The translations under genes and the position numbers were made by a program. DNA of 64,000 nt. Source: Pseudomonas yamanorum. Its GTDB lineage: Bacteria; Pseudomonadota; Gammaproteobacteria; Pseudomonadales; Pseudomonadaceae. How positions within the stretch are numbered: the stretch's first letter is position 1; each line of letters opens with the position of its first letter. Below are positions 44,429 through 52,996 of this stretch, piece after piece. The notes beneath the pieces are model-generated. The model had not been told where the DNA came from. It saw only the letters and a program-made list of their open reading frames with translations, and made no database searches. The DNA lies in contig NZ_JACARE010000021.1 in the NCBI RefSeq assembly GCF_013386765.1, forward strand, positions 1 to 64,000, given 5' to 3'.

Positions 44429-44528
44429 TGGTGAAGTGCCCACTACATCAAGTAGTCAAAAAAAAGCGTCGCGTACCTGGGGTCTCGCGACACACTTTTC
44501 TGGTGAAGTGGTTACTACATCAAGCAGA
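44429..44528. promoter_or_regulatory. Tandem operator-like repeats upstream of nicA
   Basis: Two related 28-base motifs, TGGTGAAGTG then ACTACATCAAG(T/C)AG, start at 44429 and 44501, 72 bases apart in the same direction. Each ends in a partial palindrome (ACTAC-N5-GTAGT in the first). The near copy is 19 bases upstream of nicA and the other about 90. A GTCGCG/CGCGAC hairpin lies between them. They look like operators for a dimeric repressor. Confidence 0.6.
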
Positions 44529-44560
44529 GCAAAAACGGTGCCAGAAGATGGGTGAGTTCC

Positions 44561-44654
44561 TGTGGCGAGGGAGCTTGCTCCCGCTGGGTTGCGAAGCGAC
44601 CCCAAAAAAATGGGCCTGCTGCGCAGTCCAGCGGGAGCAAGCTCCCTCGCCACA
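44561..44654. repeat. REPIN, class B
   Basis: Second class B copy, between nicR and nicA. The arms match those at 27665 and 49384. Confidence 0.9.
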
Positions 44655-44685
44655 AAAGGGGTTGGGTTTCAGCCCTGGGGGGGTA

Positions 44686-45120
44686 TCAGTTTTGGGGGTC
44701 GTCGATCATTTTGCGTAGCAGGAACAGCACGGCCACGCGCTCGGCGGGGTTGAGGTTGCTCAGGGTCAGTTCGGTGATGGTCGCGGCGCAGGGCACGGTT
44801 TGCTGCACCAGCGTGGCGCCGGAGGCAGAGAGGTTGACCACGACTTTGCGCTTGTCCTGGGGGTCGGGCTCGAGGGTGATCAGTTCGCGGGCCTTGAGCC
44901 GCTCGACGATGCCGCGGATGGTGGCCTGGTCGACGGCGGTGGCCTTGACCAGTTCGGTCAGCGAGCTTGCACCATGATCGCGCAGGGCGCAGAGGGTGAC
45001 GAACTGCACGGCGGTGAGCTGGGAGTCGCCGACGTTCTGCTGGAAGATCGCCAGGTGGCGTTGGTAGGCCTTGCGCAGCAGGTGGCCAACTTGCTCGGAG
45101 AAAACGTAGGAATCAGGCAC
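44686..45120 (-). CDS. nicR: MarR-family repressor NicR
   Basis: 144-residue MarR regulator. The winged helix is seen in LTELVKATAVDQATIRGIVERLKARELITLEPDPQDKRKVVVNLSASG. Its position between nicX and nicA and the MPDSYVFSEQVGHLLRKAYQRHLAIFQQNVGDSQLTAVQ-type N terminus agree with P. putida NicR, which represses the nic catabolic promoters and is released by 6-hydroxynicotinate. The start is GTG 45120 without a strong ribosome site. Confidence 0.92.
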   Translation of the reverse strand: MPDSYVFSEQVGHLLRKAYQRHLAIFQQNVGDSQLTAVQFVTLCALRDHGASSLTELVKATAVDQATIRGIVERLKARELITLEPDPQDKRKVVVNLSASGATLVQQTVPCAATITELTLSNLNPAERVAVLFLLRKMIDDPQN

Positions 45121-45213
45121 GGCGGGCTCGGGAAGGCGGTGGTCGATGGGGTGGCATGATGGCGGGGTTGTGGGTTGGACTCAAGCATCAGCCACTGAAG
45201 GAACCGAATCGCA

Positions 45214-45303
45214 TGTGGGAGCTGGCTTGCCTGCGATTGCGGGGGATCAGCCAGCTCTCTGTTGTCTGACACTCCGCTATCGCTGGCAAGCCAGCTCCTA
45301 CAG
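45214..45303. repeat. REPIN, class A
   Basis: The left arm is standard; the right arm has a few changes (CTGGCAAGCC, CTCCTACA). It lies between nicX and nicR. Confidence 0.88.
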
Positions 45304-45310
45304 GGGATTT

Positions 45311-46363
45311 TTAGCGTGCCAGGGAGGCTGGGGGGGCTACGACGTCGCCGGCGATGACGACGGCCTCATCATCGAGGTAGACGTCGCAGTTGCGCAGCGG
45401 GATGTCCATGTGGCACGGCGTCTTGCGGGTGCCGCCGACTTCGGTGTTCGGGCCGGTGGAGAACAGGAAGTTGCCGTAGAACGCCCGGGCGTCCATGCAC
45501 ATGCCGTCGTTCTTGTCGTGCAGGCCCATGGCCGTCCATTGCGCCCGTGGCTGCAGGCCCCAGCCGATGTGGGAGATGCCGTACACCTCGGGATCATTGA
45601 AGTATTTCATGTAGTCGCGCAGGTATTCGGCCTCGAACCCGCCATGAATTCTGGTGATGAAGCCCTTTTCGATCTCCAGGGTGATTTTCTCCCGGGTGTA
45701 GGTCTTGAACGGCAGCAGGATGTCGCCGATGTCCAGCACCAGCACGCCTTCGGCGGTCTCTTCGTTGGGCCAGGAGAACAGGAAGCCGCTCGGCCAGTGA
45801 TCCCAGCGTCCCGGTTCGTCGGCAAAGCCGTATTCGGTGACTGACGGGTATTGCCCCAACGCCGCGCGGAAATCACTGCCGGCGCGGGATTTGACGTGGA
45901 TCGAGCGGGCCTTTTTCAGCAGTTGTTCGGCGGCCAGTACCCGCACCTTGTCTTCCTCGGTCGGCAGCATGCGCGCCAGCACTTCCGGGGGTTCCACCGC
46001 CAGCAGGATGCGTGTGCCGGTCTTGAGGATCTGCTCCTGCTCCGGCGAGTGCAGCAACATCATGGTGTCGACGATCAGGTCGGCCGCCTCCAGCGCCCGC
46101 TGGGCCGCGATGTTGCCGGTCAGCGCGGTGTCGCCGCAATAGGCAGTCATGTCATTGCCCATCGCCCGGGGATGGTTGAACGACGGCAGTTCCACCGCGT
46201 ACACCTTGGCCCCCAGACGCTGCGCCGCGTCCATGGCGGCGCGCACGGTGCGCGGGTCGGAGTAATGGCTCTTGAGCACGGCGACGCTCTGGGTCGGGTC
46301 CACCTTCGAGAGCTTCAACACGTGCTCAAACATCTGGGTCAGTTCGCAATCACTTACTGGCAT
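45311..46363 (-). CDS. nicX: 2,5-Dihydroxypyridine 5,6-dioxygenase NicX
   Basis: Ring-opening non-heme Fe(II) enzyme that turns 2,5-dihydroxypyridine into N-formylmaleamate. 350 residues, the exact length of the P. putida enzyme and very close in sequence (SVAVLKSHYSDPRTVRAA, SHIGWGLQPRAQWTAMGLHD, GNFLFSTGPNTEVGG). The metal ligands known in P. putida include His and Asp in the CHMDIP segment near 318-320, seen here. ATG 46363 follows GAGGAGAGAGGAA. It is divergent from nicC. Confidence 0.96.
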   Translation of the reverse strand: MPVSDCELTQMFEHVLKLSKVDPTQSVAVLKSHYSDPRTVRAAMDAAQRLGAKVYAVELPSFNHPRAMGNDMTAYCGDTALTGNIAAQRALEAADLIVDTMMLLHSPEQEQILKTGTRILLAVEPPEVLARMLPTEEDKVRVLAAEQLLKKARSIHVKSRAGSDFRAALGQYPSVTEYGFADEPGRWDHWPSGFLFSWPNEETAEGVLVLDIGDILLPFKTYTREKITLEIEKGFITRIHGGFEAEYLRDYMKYFNDPEVYGISHIGWGLQPRAQWTAMGLHDKNDGMCMDARAFYGNFLFSTGPNTEVGGTRKTPCHMDIPLRNCDVYLDDEAVVIAGDVVAPPASLAR

Positions 46364-46671
46364 TTCCTCTCTCCTCAGCGGCTGCACCAAGATCTGGCAG
46401 TGCGCTTCACACTAGTGCATTTTTATAGCGTATACGCCATTTATCCAAAATAAGAACTGATTTCGGCATGGACTGCAAGCGCCGCGCCAAAACGTTACCA
46501 ATTCACACATAGCCAATGAAATATGGAGATAAACGGTTACAGGGGATCCATATGGCCAAAAAAACAATTTTTCAGGCGTGGGCTTTTCATTTGAAAAAAT
46601 GAGCGTATACACTTTAAAAACCTTGCGGACAGACGCCGCCGGCCATCATTCGAAAAAGAGGACCACGCCCC
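46364..46671. promoter_or_regulatory. nicX-nicC divergent control region with two GCGTATAC sites
   Basis: A 308-base A+T-richer gap. AGCGTATACGCC at 46427-46438 (core GCGTATACGC is a perfect palindrome) lies 64 bases from nicX, and AGCGTATACACT at 46602-46613 lies 59 bases from nicC. The matching motifs, each at the same distance from its gene, are likely NicR operators over the two promoters. Confidence 0.7.
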
Positions 46672-47805
46672 ATGGGAAGCACACAAAAAATCGCAATCGT
46701 CGGCGCCGGCCTTGGCGGTGCCGCCGCTGCCACCCTGCTGCAACAAGCAGGGTTTGACGTGGACATCTTTGAGCAGGCGCCGGAGTTTTCCCGCCTGGGT
46801 GCCGGGATCCACATGGGGCCCAACATCATGAAAATCTTCCGGCGCATGGGCATCGAAAAGCAGCTGGACCTGATGGGCTCGCACCCCGAGCACTGGTTCA
46901 GCCGCGACGGTGAAACCGGCGACTACCTGTCACGCATCCCTTTGACCGGCTACGGCGCGTCCTACATCACCGTGCACCGTGGTGACCTGCACGCGCTGCA
47001 GATGTCCACCCTCAAGCCCGGCACCCTGCACTTCAACAAACGCCTGGAAACCCTCGAAGAAACCGACACCCAGGTGCGCCTGACCTTTGCCGACGGCGAA
47101 GTGACCTACGCCGACATCGTGATCGGCGCCGACGGCATCAACTCACGCATTCGCGAAGAGCTGCTGGGTGCCGAAAAGCCGCTGTACAGCGGCTGGGTCG
47201 CCCACCGTGCGCTGATCCGTGGCGATCAACTGGCCAAGTACGACCTCAAGTTCGAAGACTGCATCAAGTGGTGGACCGAGGACCGGCACATGATGGTCTA
47301 CTACACCACCGGCAAGCGCGACGAGTACTACTACGTCACCGGCGTGCCGCACCCGGAATGGGACTTCCAGGGTGCCTTCGTCGACAGCAGCCGCGAAGAG
47401 ATGTTCGACGCCTTCAAGGGCTACCACCCCACCGTCCAGGCACTGATCGAATCCACCGAAAGCGTGACCAAGTGGCCGTTGCGCAACCGTAACCCGCTGC
47501 CATTGTGGAGCCGTGGTCGCCTGGTGTTGCTGGGGGATGCCTGCCACCCGATGAAGCCGCACATGGCCCAGGGCGCCGGCATGGCCATCGAAGATGCAGC
47601 GATGCTCACCCGCTGCCTGCAGGAAACCGGCATCAGCGACTACCGCACCGCCTTCGAACTGTATGAAGCCAACCGCAAGGAACGTGCTTCCCGGGTACAG
47701 GCCGTGTCCAACGCCAACACCTGGCTGCGCACCCAGGAAGACCCGGACTGGGTCTACGGCTATGACCTCTACGCCCAACAGCTGAAATCGGGGGTGGCCG
47801 CGTGA
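46672..47805 (+). CDS. nicC: 6-Hydroxynicotinate 3-monooxygenase NicC
   Basis: FAD/NADH monooxygenase of 377 residues that decarboxylates and hydroxylates 6-hydroxynicotinate to 2,5-dihydroxypyridine. It has the N-terminal GAGLGGAAAATLL dinucleotide fold, the IGADGINSRIREELLG block and GDACHPMKPHMAQGAG. It follows P. putida NicC nearly throughout (WVAHRALIRG, HMMVYYTTGKRDEYYYVTGVPH). First gene of nicCDEFT; it overlaps nicD by four bases. Confidence 0.96.
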   Translation: MGSTQKIAIVGAGLGGAAAATLLQQAGFDVDIFEQAPEFSRLGAGIHMGPNIMKIFRRMGIEKQLDLMGSHPEHWFSRDGETGDYLSRIPLTGYGASYITVHRGDLHALQMSTLKPGTLHFNKRLETLEETDTQVRLTFADGEVTYADIVIGADGINSRIREELLGAEKPLYSGWVAHRALIRGDQLAKYDLKFEDCIKWWTEDRHMMVYYTTGKRDEYYYVTGVPHPEWDFQGAFVDSSREEMFDAFKGYHPTVQALIESTESVTKWPLRNRNPLPLWSRGRLVLLGDACHPMKPHMAQGAGMAIEDAAMLTRCLQETGISDYRTAFELYEANRKERASRVQAVSNANTWLRTQEDPDWVYGYDLYAQQLKSGVAA

Positions 47806-48611
47806 GCAGCTTTCTCTACGGCGGCAACGTCCAGGCCAACGGCATTCGCCAGCATTACCTGCGCTACGGCGGCAAGGGCCCGGCACTGATCCTGATCCCC
47901 GGGATTACCAGCCCGGCGATTACCTGGGGCTTTGTCGCAGAGCGCCTGGGCCTGCATTTCGATACCTATGTGCTGGATGTGCGTGGTCGCGGCCTGTCGT
48001 CCACCGGCCCGGAACTGGATTACAGCGCCGACACCTGTGCCGATGACATTGGTGCGTTTGCCGATGCCTTGAAGCTCGACAGCTATCACCTCGTGGGCCA
48101 TTCCATGGGCGCGCGGTTTGCCGTGCGCAGTGCGGTGCGCCATCCCCAGGGTGTCAACCGCGTGGTGCTGATCGACCCGCCAGTGTCCGGCCCCGGCCGC
48201 CGTGAATACCCGAGCAAACTGCCGTGGTACGTCGATTCGATTCGCCAGTCGCTGGTGGGTATGGACGCCGAGGCCATGCGCACCTTCTGCGCCACCTGGA
48301 CCGACGAGCAGCTGCAACTGCGCGCCGAATGGCTGCACACCTGCTACGAACCGGCCATCGTGCGCGCGTTCAATGACTTCCATACCGTCGACTTCCACCA
48401 GGACCTGCCGCACCTGGAGGCGCCTGCCCTGCTGATTGTTGCCGGACGCGGCGGTGTTATTCAGCCCGAAGATGTCGAGGAAGTCCGGCAGTTACAGCCA
48501 AGCCTGCAGGTGGCCCATGTGCCGAATGCCGGACACATGATCCCCTGGGACGACCTTGAAGGCTTTTTCGCAGCCTTCGGCGACTTCCTCGGCCAGCCCC
48601 TGACTGCATAA
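47802..48611 (+). CDS. nicD: N-formylmaleamate deformylase NicD
   Basis: Alpha/beta hydrolase, 269 residues, that removes formate from N-formylmaleamate to give maleamate. The triad is Ser101 in GHSMGAR, Asp125 in VLIDPPVSG and the histidine in NAGHMIPWD near 245, the same positions as in the P. putida enzyme. GTG start with a GTGA overlap with nicC, so translation is coupled. Confidence 0.95.
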   Translation: MSSFLYGGNVQANGIRQHYLRYGGKGPALILIPGITSPAITWGFVAERLGLHFDTYVLDVRGRGLSSTGPELDYSADTCADDIGAFADALKLDSYHLVGHSMGARFAVRSAVRHPQGVNRVVLIDPPVSGPGRREYPSKLPWYVDSIRQSLVGMDAEAMRTFCATWTDEQLQLRAEWLHTCYEPAIVRAFNDFHTVDFHQDLPHLEAPALLIVAGRGGVIQPEDVEEVRQLQPSLQVAHVPNAGHMIPWDDLEGFFAAFGDFLGQPLTA

Positions 48612-48622
48612 CGGAGACCACC

Positions 48623-49375
48623 ATGCTCAAGCCTTACCGCATCGGCCAGATCGTGCCGAGTTCCAACACCACCATGGAAACCGAGATCCCGGCGATGCTC
48701 AACGCGCGCCAGGCAATCCGCCCGGAACGTTTCACCTTTCACTCCAGCCGCATGCGCATGAAGCAGGTGCGCAAGGAGGAGCTGGCAGCAATGGACGGTG
48801 AATCCGACCGTTGCGCCATCGAACTGTCCGACGCCAAGGTCGACGTGCTGGGTTACGCCTGCCTGGTGGCAATCATGGCCATGGGATTGGGCTACCACCG
48901 CAACTCCGAGCAACGCCTGCGCAAGGCCACCGCCGACAATGACGCCAACGCCCCGGTGATCACCAGTGCCGGCGCCTTGATCGAAGGCCTGAAAGTGATG
49001 GGTGCCAAGCGCATCGCCATCGTCGCGCCCTACATGAAGCCGCTGACCGAACTGGTGGTGAACTACATCCGCGAAGAAGGCTTTGAAGTGGTGGACTGGC
49101 GCGCCCTGGAAATCCCCGACAACCTCGAAGTGGCCCGCCACGATCCGGCCAAGCTGCCGGCCATCGTTGCCGGGATGAACCTGGAAGGCGTCGACGTGAT
49201 CGTGCTGTCGGCCTGCGTGCAAATGCAGTCGCTGCCGGTGGTGGCCAAGGTCGAAGCGCAAACCGGCCTGCCGGTACTCACCGCCGCCATCGCCACCACC
49301 TACGCCATGCTCAAGGCCCTGGACCTGGAACCCATCGTCCCCGGCGCCGGCGCCCTGCTCTCCGGCGCCTACTAA
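48623..49375 (+). CDS. nicE: Maleate cis-trans isomerase NicE
   Basis: Converts maleate to fumarate, the end of the pathway. 250 residues of the Asp/Glu racemase superfamily. Two catalytic cysteines are at about 80 (LGYACLVAIM) and 198 (VLSACVQMQS), with the spacing known for this enzyme. ATG 48623 has CGGAGACC ahead. A class B REPIN follows the stop codon and separates it from nicF. Confidence 0.95.
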   Translation: MLKPYRIGQIVPSSNTTMETEIPAMLNARQAIRPERFTFHSSRMRMKQVRKEELAAMDGESDRCAIELSDAKVDVLGYACLVAIMAMGLGYHRNSEQRLRKATADNDANAPVITSAGALIEGLKVMGAKRIAIVAPYMKPLTELVVNYIREEGFEVVDWRALEIPDNLEVARHDPAKLPAIVAGMNLEGVDVIVLSACVQMQSLPVVAKVEAQTGLPVLTAAIATTYAMLKALDLEPIVPGAGALLSGAY

Positions 49376-49383
49376 AAACGCTT

Positions 49384-49479
49384 TTGTGGTGAGGGAGCTT
49401 GCTCCCGCTGGGGTGCGAAGCGCCCCCAAAAAATAGGCCTGCTACGCAGTCCAACGGGAGCAAGCTCCCTCGCCACAAG
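49384..49479. repeat. REPIN, class B
   Basis: Third class B copy, inside the nicCDEFT operon between nicE and nicF. Its hairpin could protect or uncouple the two halves of the transcript. Confidence 0.9.
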
Positions 49480-49512
49480 GTATGTGCACTGTCCATTACC
49501 GAGGACTGAAAG

Positions 49513-50145
49513 ATGAGCGAACAATCCGCCGACGCCAACTACCAGGGTGTCTGGGGCAACCGAATCGGCTTCGGCAAAAAGTCCGCCCTGCTGATGATCG
49601 ACTTCATGCAAGGCTACACCACCGAAGGCGCGCCCTTGTTCGCGCCGGGCGTGGTCAGTGCCGTGACCGAAAGCGTCGAACTGCTGGCCAGCGCACGCCG
49701 CCACGGGATCAGCGTGGTGCACACCAATATCCGCTACCATCCCGGCCATTTCGCCGACGGCGGTATCTGGGTAAAAAAGGCCCCGGTGATGAAAGACATG
49801 GTCGAGGGCAACCCCCTCGCCGCCTTCTGCCCCGAAGTCCTGCCCCTGGCCAATGAAGTGGTGATCACCAAACAATACGCCAGCGCGTTTTTCGGCAGCA
49901 GCCTGGCCCCGATGCTGCACGCCCAGGGCATCGACACCGTGGTGCTCGCCGGTTGCTCCACCAGCGGCTGCATCCGCGCCACCGCAGTGGACGCCGTGCA
50001 ACACGGGTTTCGCACCATCGTCGTGCGCGAATGCGTCGGCGACCGCCACCCGGCGCCCCATGAAGCCAACCTGTTTGATATCGACAGCAAGTACGGCGAC
50101 GTGGTCAGCAAGCAGGAGGCGATGAGCAAGTTCAAGGAGCAATAA
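49513..50145 (+). CDS. nicF: Maleamate amidohydrolase NicF
   Basis: Isochorismatase-fold amidase, 210 residues, that hydrolyses maleamate to maleate and ammonia. The Asp-Lys-Cys triad is visible: Asp30 in LLMIDFMQGYTT, Lys120 in VITKQYASAF and Cys153 in GCSTSGCIRA. ATG 49513 follows AGGACTGAAAG. Pathway order would put it before NicE in chemistry although it is after it in gene order. Confidence 0.95.
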   Translation: MSEQSADANYQGVWGNRIGFGKKSALLMIDFMQGYTTEGAPLFAPGVVSAVTESVELLASARRHGISVVHTNIRYHPGHFADGGIWVKKAPVMKDMVEGNPLAAFCPEVLPLANEVVITKQYASAFFGSSLAPMLHAQGIDTVVLAGCSTSGCIRATAVDAVQHGFRTIVVRECVGDRHPAPHEANLFDIDSKYGDVVSKQEAMSKFKEQ

Positions 50146-50459
50146 CGCGTCAACAGGAACCACGACAAAGAGCGTGGTCCGGAAAAAACTGAGAGCTCAC
50201 CCTGGAATTCATTCAAAGCTGGACGCTGCAACCTGTAGGAGCTGGCTTGCCTGCGATAGCATCGACTCAATGTACCTGACACCCCGAGTCGCATGCATCG
50301 CGGACAAGCCCAGCTCCCACAGAAACCAGCTCCTACAGTGGAAAACCAGTGCAGCTCCCAGTCTTCTGTCACTGCCTTTGGAAGTCGCTTTCACAGCACT
50401 CCGAAGTGCTGAAAAAGCGGCTGTATAAAAACCATAAGTCACCGCCAGGAGACACCCCA
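50146..50459. other. nicF-nicT gap
   Basis: 314 bases without a gene. It contains the REPIN at 50234-50338 and then a leader with a GGAG site just ahead of nicT. No convincing promoter could be picked out by eye. Confidence 0.6.
50234..50338. repeat. REPIN, class A, with an extra half arm
   Basis: The normal paired arms are somewhat decayed (CGGACAAGCCCAGCTCCCAC), and a third, shortened arm (ACCAGCTCCTACAG) follows directly, as if from a partial duplication. Confidence 0.8.
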
Positions 50460-51770
50460 ATGCCCATTGCGAATGCAGCGCCCGCGACTACGGTCGCCGA
50501 TCCGGTCCACACGCTCTACCACAAGATCACCTGGAAGCTGATTCCGTTCCTGTGTTTCTGCTACCTCGCCGCCTACCTGGACCGTATCAATATCGGCTTC
50601 GCCAAACTGCAGATGCTCGACCAGCTGCACTTCAGCGAAACCGCGTTCGGCCTCGGCGCCGGCCTGTTTTTTGTCGGCTATATCATTTTCGAAGTACCGA
50701 GCAACCTGATCCTGGAAAAGGTCGGCGCGAAGATCTGGATCGCCCGCATCATGATCACCTGGGGCCTGCTCTCGGCCTGCACCATGCTGGTCACCTCCAC
50801 CACCCAGTTCTACATCCTGCGGTTCCTGCTGGGCGCGGCCGAGGCCGGGTTCCTGCCGGGCGTGCTGTATTACCTGACCACCTGGTTCCCCACCCATCGC
50901 CGCGGCCGGATCATCGCGCTGTTCATGATCGGCCTGCCACTGTCCAGCGTGATCGGCGGCCCGTTGTCCGGCTGGATCATGGGCCACTTCGACAACATGG
51001 CCGGCCTGCGCGGCTGGCAGTGGCTGTTCCTGATCGAAGCGGTGCCCAGCGTGCTGCTCGGGGTGTGGACCTTCTGGGCGCTGCCCAATACCTACCAGCA
51101 AGCCAAGTGGCTGTCGTCGGAAGAAAAGACCCTGCTGGAAAGCGAACTGCGCAAAGACGATGCCGACGGCACCGACAGCAAGCACAGCTTCCGCGACGGC
51201 TTCTTCAACCTCAAGGTATGGATGCTCGGCGGCATCGACTTCTCGATCCTGCTCAGCGCCTATGCCATGGGCTTCTGGATGCCGACCTTCATCCGCAACG
51301 CCGGCATCACCGACACCTTCCACATCGGCATCCTCACCGCCCTGCCCAGCGTGGCGGCCCTGCTGGGCATGCTGCTGATCGGCGCAAGTTCCGACAAACA
51401 CCGTGAACGCCGCTGGCACATCATCGTGCCGTTTTTCATCGGCGCGGCAGCCATGGCCACCAGCACCTTCTTCACCCATAACGTGGTCGCCACCGTGGCC
51501 CTGTTTGCGATTGCCTCGGCGGCGATCATCGGTGCGGTGCCGGTATTTTTCAGCCTGCCGGCGACCTTTCTCAAAGGCACTGCAGCGGCCACCGGGTTTG
51601 CCCTGGCCTGCTCGCTGGCGAACATCGCCGGCCTGGTGAGTAACTCGTTGATGGGGGTGGCGATTGACGTCACCGGCAGCAGTGCCGGGGCCTTGTGGTT
51701 TTTTGCCGGCTGCCTGATTCTCAGCAGCTTCCTGGTCATCGCCTTGCCGGCGAAACTGGTCAACCGCTAA
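50460..51770 (+). CDS. nicT: MFS transporter NicT (nicotinate/6-hydroxynicotinate uptake)
   Basis: Anion:cation symporter subfamily carrier of 436 residues, about 12 membrane helices. It has the family start FLCFCYLAAYLDRINIGFAKLQM, FFVGYIIFEVPSNLILEKVG and AAEAGFLPGVLYYLTTWFPTHRRGR. P. putida NicT (about 434 residues) sits at the same place. ATG 50460 follows CCAGGAGA. It is 14 bases from the nucleoside hydrolase gene, so both are on one transcript. Confidence 0.92.
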   Translation: MPIANAAPATTVADPVHTLYHKITWKLIPFLCFCYLAAYLDRINIGFAKLQMLDQLHFSETAFGLGAGLFFVGYIIFEVPSNLILEKVGAKIWIARIMITWGLLSACTMLVTSTTQFYILRFLLGAAEAGFLPGVLYYLTTWFPTHRRGRIIALFMIGLPLSSVIGGPLSGWIMGHFDNMAGLRGWQWLFLIEAVPSVLLGVWTFWALPNTYQQAKWLSSEEKTLLESELRKDDADGTDSKHSFRDGFFNLKVWMLGGIDFSILLSAYAMGFWMPTFIRNAGITDTFHIGILTALPSVAALLGMLLIGASSDKHRERRWHIIVPFFIGAAAMATSTFFTHNVVATVALFAIASAAIIGAVPVFFSLPATFLKGTAAATGFALACSLANIAGLVSNSLMGVAIDVTGSSAGALWFFAGCLILSSFLVIALPAKLVNR

Positions 51771-51784
51771 TAGGGTGAGTCTCC

Positions 51785-52867
51785 ATGCAAGGTTTCATCA
51801 AGCGCTGTGCCCTGCTTGTCGCCGTCGGCCTGTGTGCCGGTACGGCGCAGGCCGCAGAAAAAGTCATCTTCGACACTGACTTCAACGTGCTCAACGATGA
51901 CGGCCAGGCCTTCATCATGCTCGCCCAATTGCATGGGCAAAAACGCATCGACCTGCTGGGCATGACCCTGGTCAGCGGCAACGCCTGGGTCGACCAGGAA
52001 CAGGTGGACGCCCTCAAGGCCGTGGAACGCATGGGCGTGGAAAAGGAAGTCGGCGTGTACTCCGGCGCCGCCTACCCGCTGCTGCATGACTACGCCACCT
52101 ACGAGGCGGAAAAGGCCCTGTTCGGCTCCGGCTGGCCCGGGGCGTTCAAGAACCCGCGCCCCACCAGTGCCTCCCAACTGGTCGCGCCGCCGGACGGCCT
52201 GGCCACCCACACCAAGCTGCGCAAGGAAACCGCCGCCCAGTTCATCGTCGACAGCGTGCGGGCCAACCCGCACGAGGTGACGATTCTGGCAGTAGGCCCG
52301 CTGACCAACATCGCCCTGGCGATTCGGTCGGCGCCGGACATCGTGCCGCTGATCAAGCGTATCGTGTACATGGGCGGCGCCCTGGAGATTCCGGGCAACA
52401 CCACGCCGGCAGCGGAGTTCAATTGGTGGTTCGACCCGGAGGCGGCGAAGATCGTGTTGCGCTCGCCCATCGAACACGTGATTTTCCCCAACGATGTCTG
52501 TGAGAAAGTCACCTTCGACAAGTCAGTGTATGAGCGGGTGATTGCCCACAAGGGCGCAATTGCCGATCTCTATAAGCACGAGTTCGGCCCGCTGTTTGCC
52601 AAAGACCCGGCCTACCACAGCTTCACCTGGGACAGCCTGCCAGCGCTGTTTCTTGTGAACCCCGAGATCGTCACCGAATCCCGTGAACTGTGGGTGGACG
52701 TGGACGCCACCTTCGGCGCCGACTACGGCCGGGCACTGGGCTACAAGAAAGGCGCACCGCTGGGCACGCAGAAGGCCAAGGTAGTGTTTGCCGTGGACCA
52801 GAAGAAATTCTGGGACGGCTACGTGAACCTGGTCACGCTGCCAACGCCGGTCAACATCTTCCACTGA
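51785..52867 (+). CDS. Secreted inosine-uridine type nucleoside hydrolase
   Basis: 360 residues with a signal peptide (about 1-23, ending in GTAQAA), so periplasmic. The nucleoside hydrolase calcium-site motif is DTDFNVLNDDGQA (usual form DTDPGxDD), the ligand region is VGPLTNIALA and the substrate block AEFNWWFDPEAA. Enzymes of this family cut N-ribosides to base and ribose, some acting on nicotinamide or nicotinate ribosides. It directly follows nicT where P. putida has the porin gene nicP. I infer that it releases nicotinate or nicotinamide outside the inner membrane. Specificity is not readable from sequence. Confidence 0.85.
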   Translation: MQGFIKRCALLVAVGLCAGTAQAAEKVIFDTDFNVLNDDGQAFIMLAQLHGQKRIDLLGMTLVSGNAWVDQEQVDALKAVERMGVEKEVGVYSGAAYPLLHDYATYEAEKALFGSGWPGAFKNPRPTSASQLVAPPDGLATHTKLRKETAAQFIVDSVRANPHEVTILAVGPLTNIALAIRSAPDIVPLIKRIVYMGGALEIPGNTTPAAEFNWWFDPEAAKIVLRSPIEHVIFPNDVCEKVTFDKSVYERVIAHKGAIADLYKHEFGPLFAKDPAYHSFTWDSLPALFLVNPEIVTESRELWVDVDATFGADYGRALGYKKGAPLGTQKAKVVFAVDQKKFWDGYVNLVTLPTPVNIFH

Positions 52868-52996
52868 CATTGCGGCCGGACAGGCGACCCGGGTTGGCCT
52901 CCCAAGTCGTCTGTACCTGTCAGACTTGACAGTATCGGCAAAGGTCTTCAAGGAATTAAATGGTCACTTCTCGTTTACCGCAAGGGAAGTGCAACC

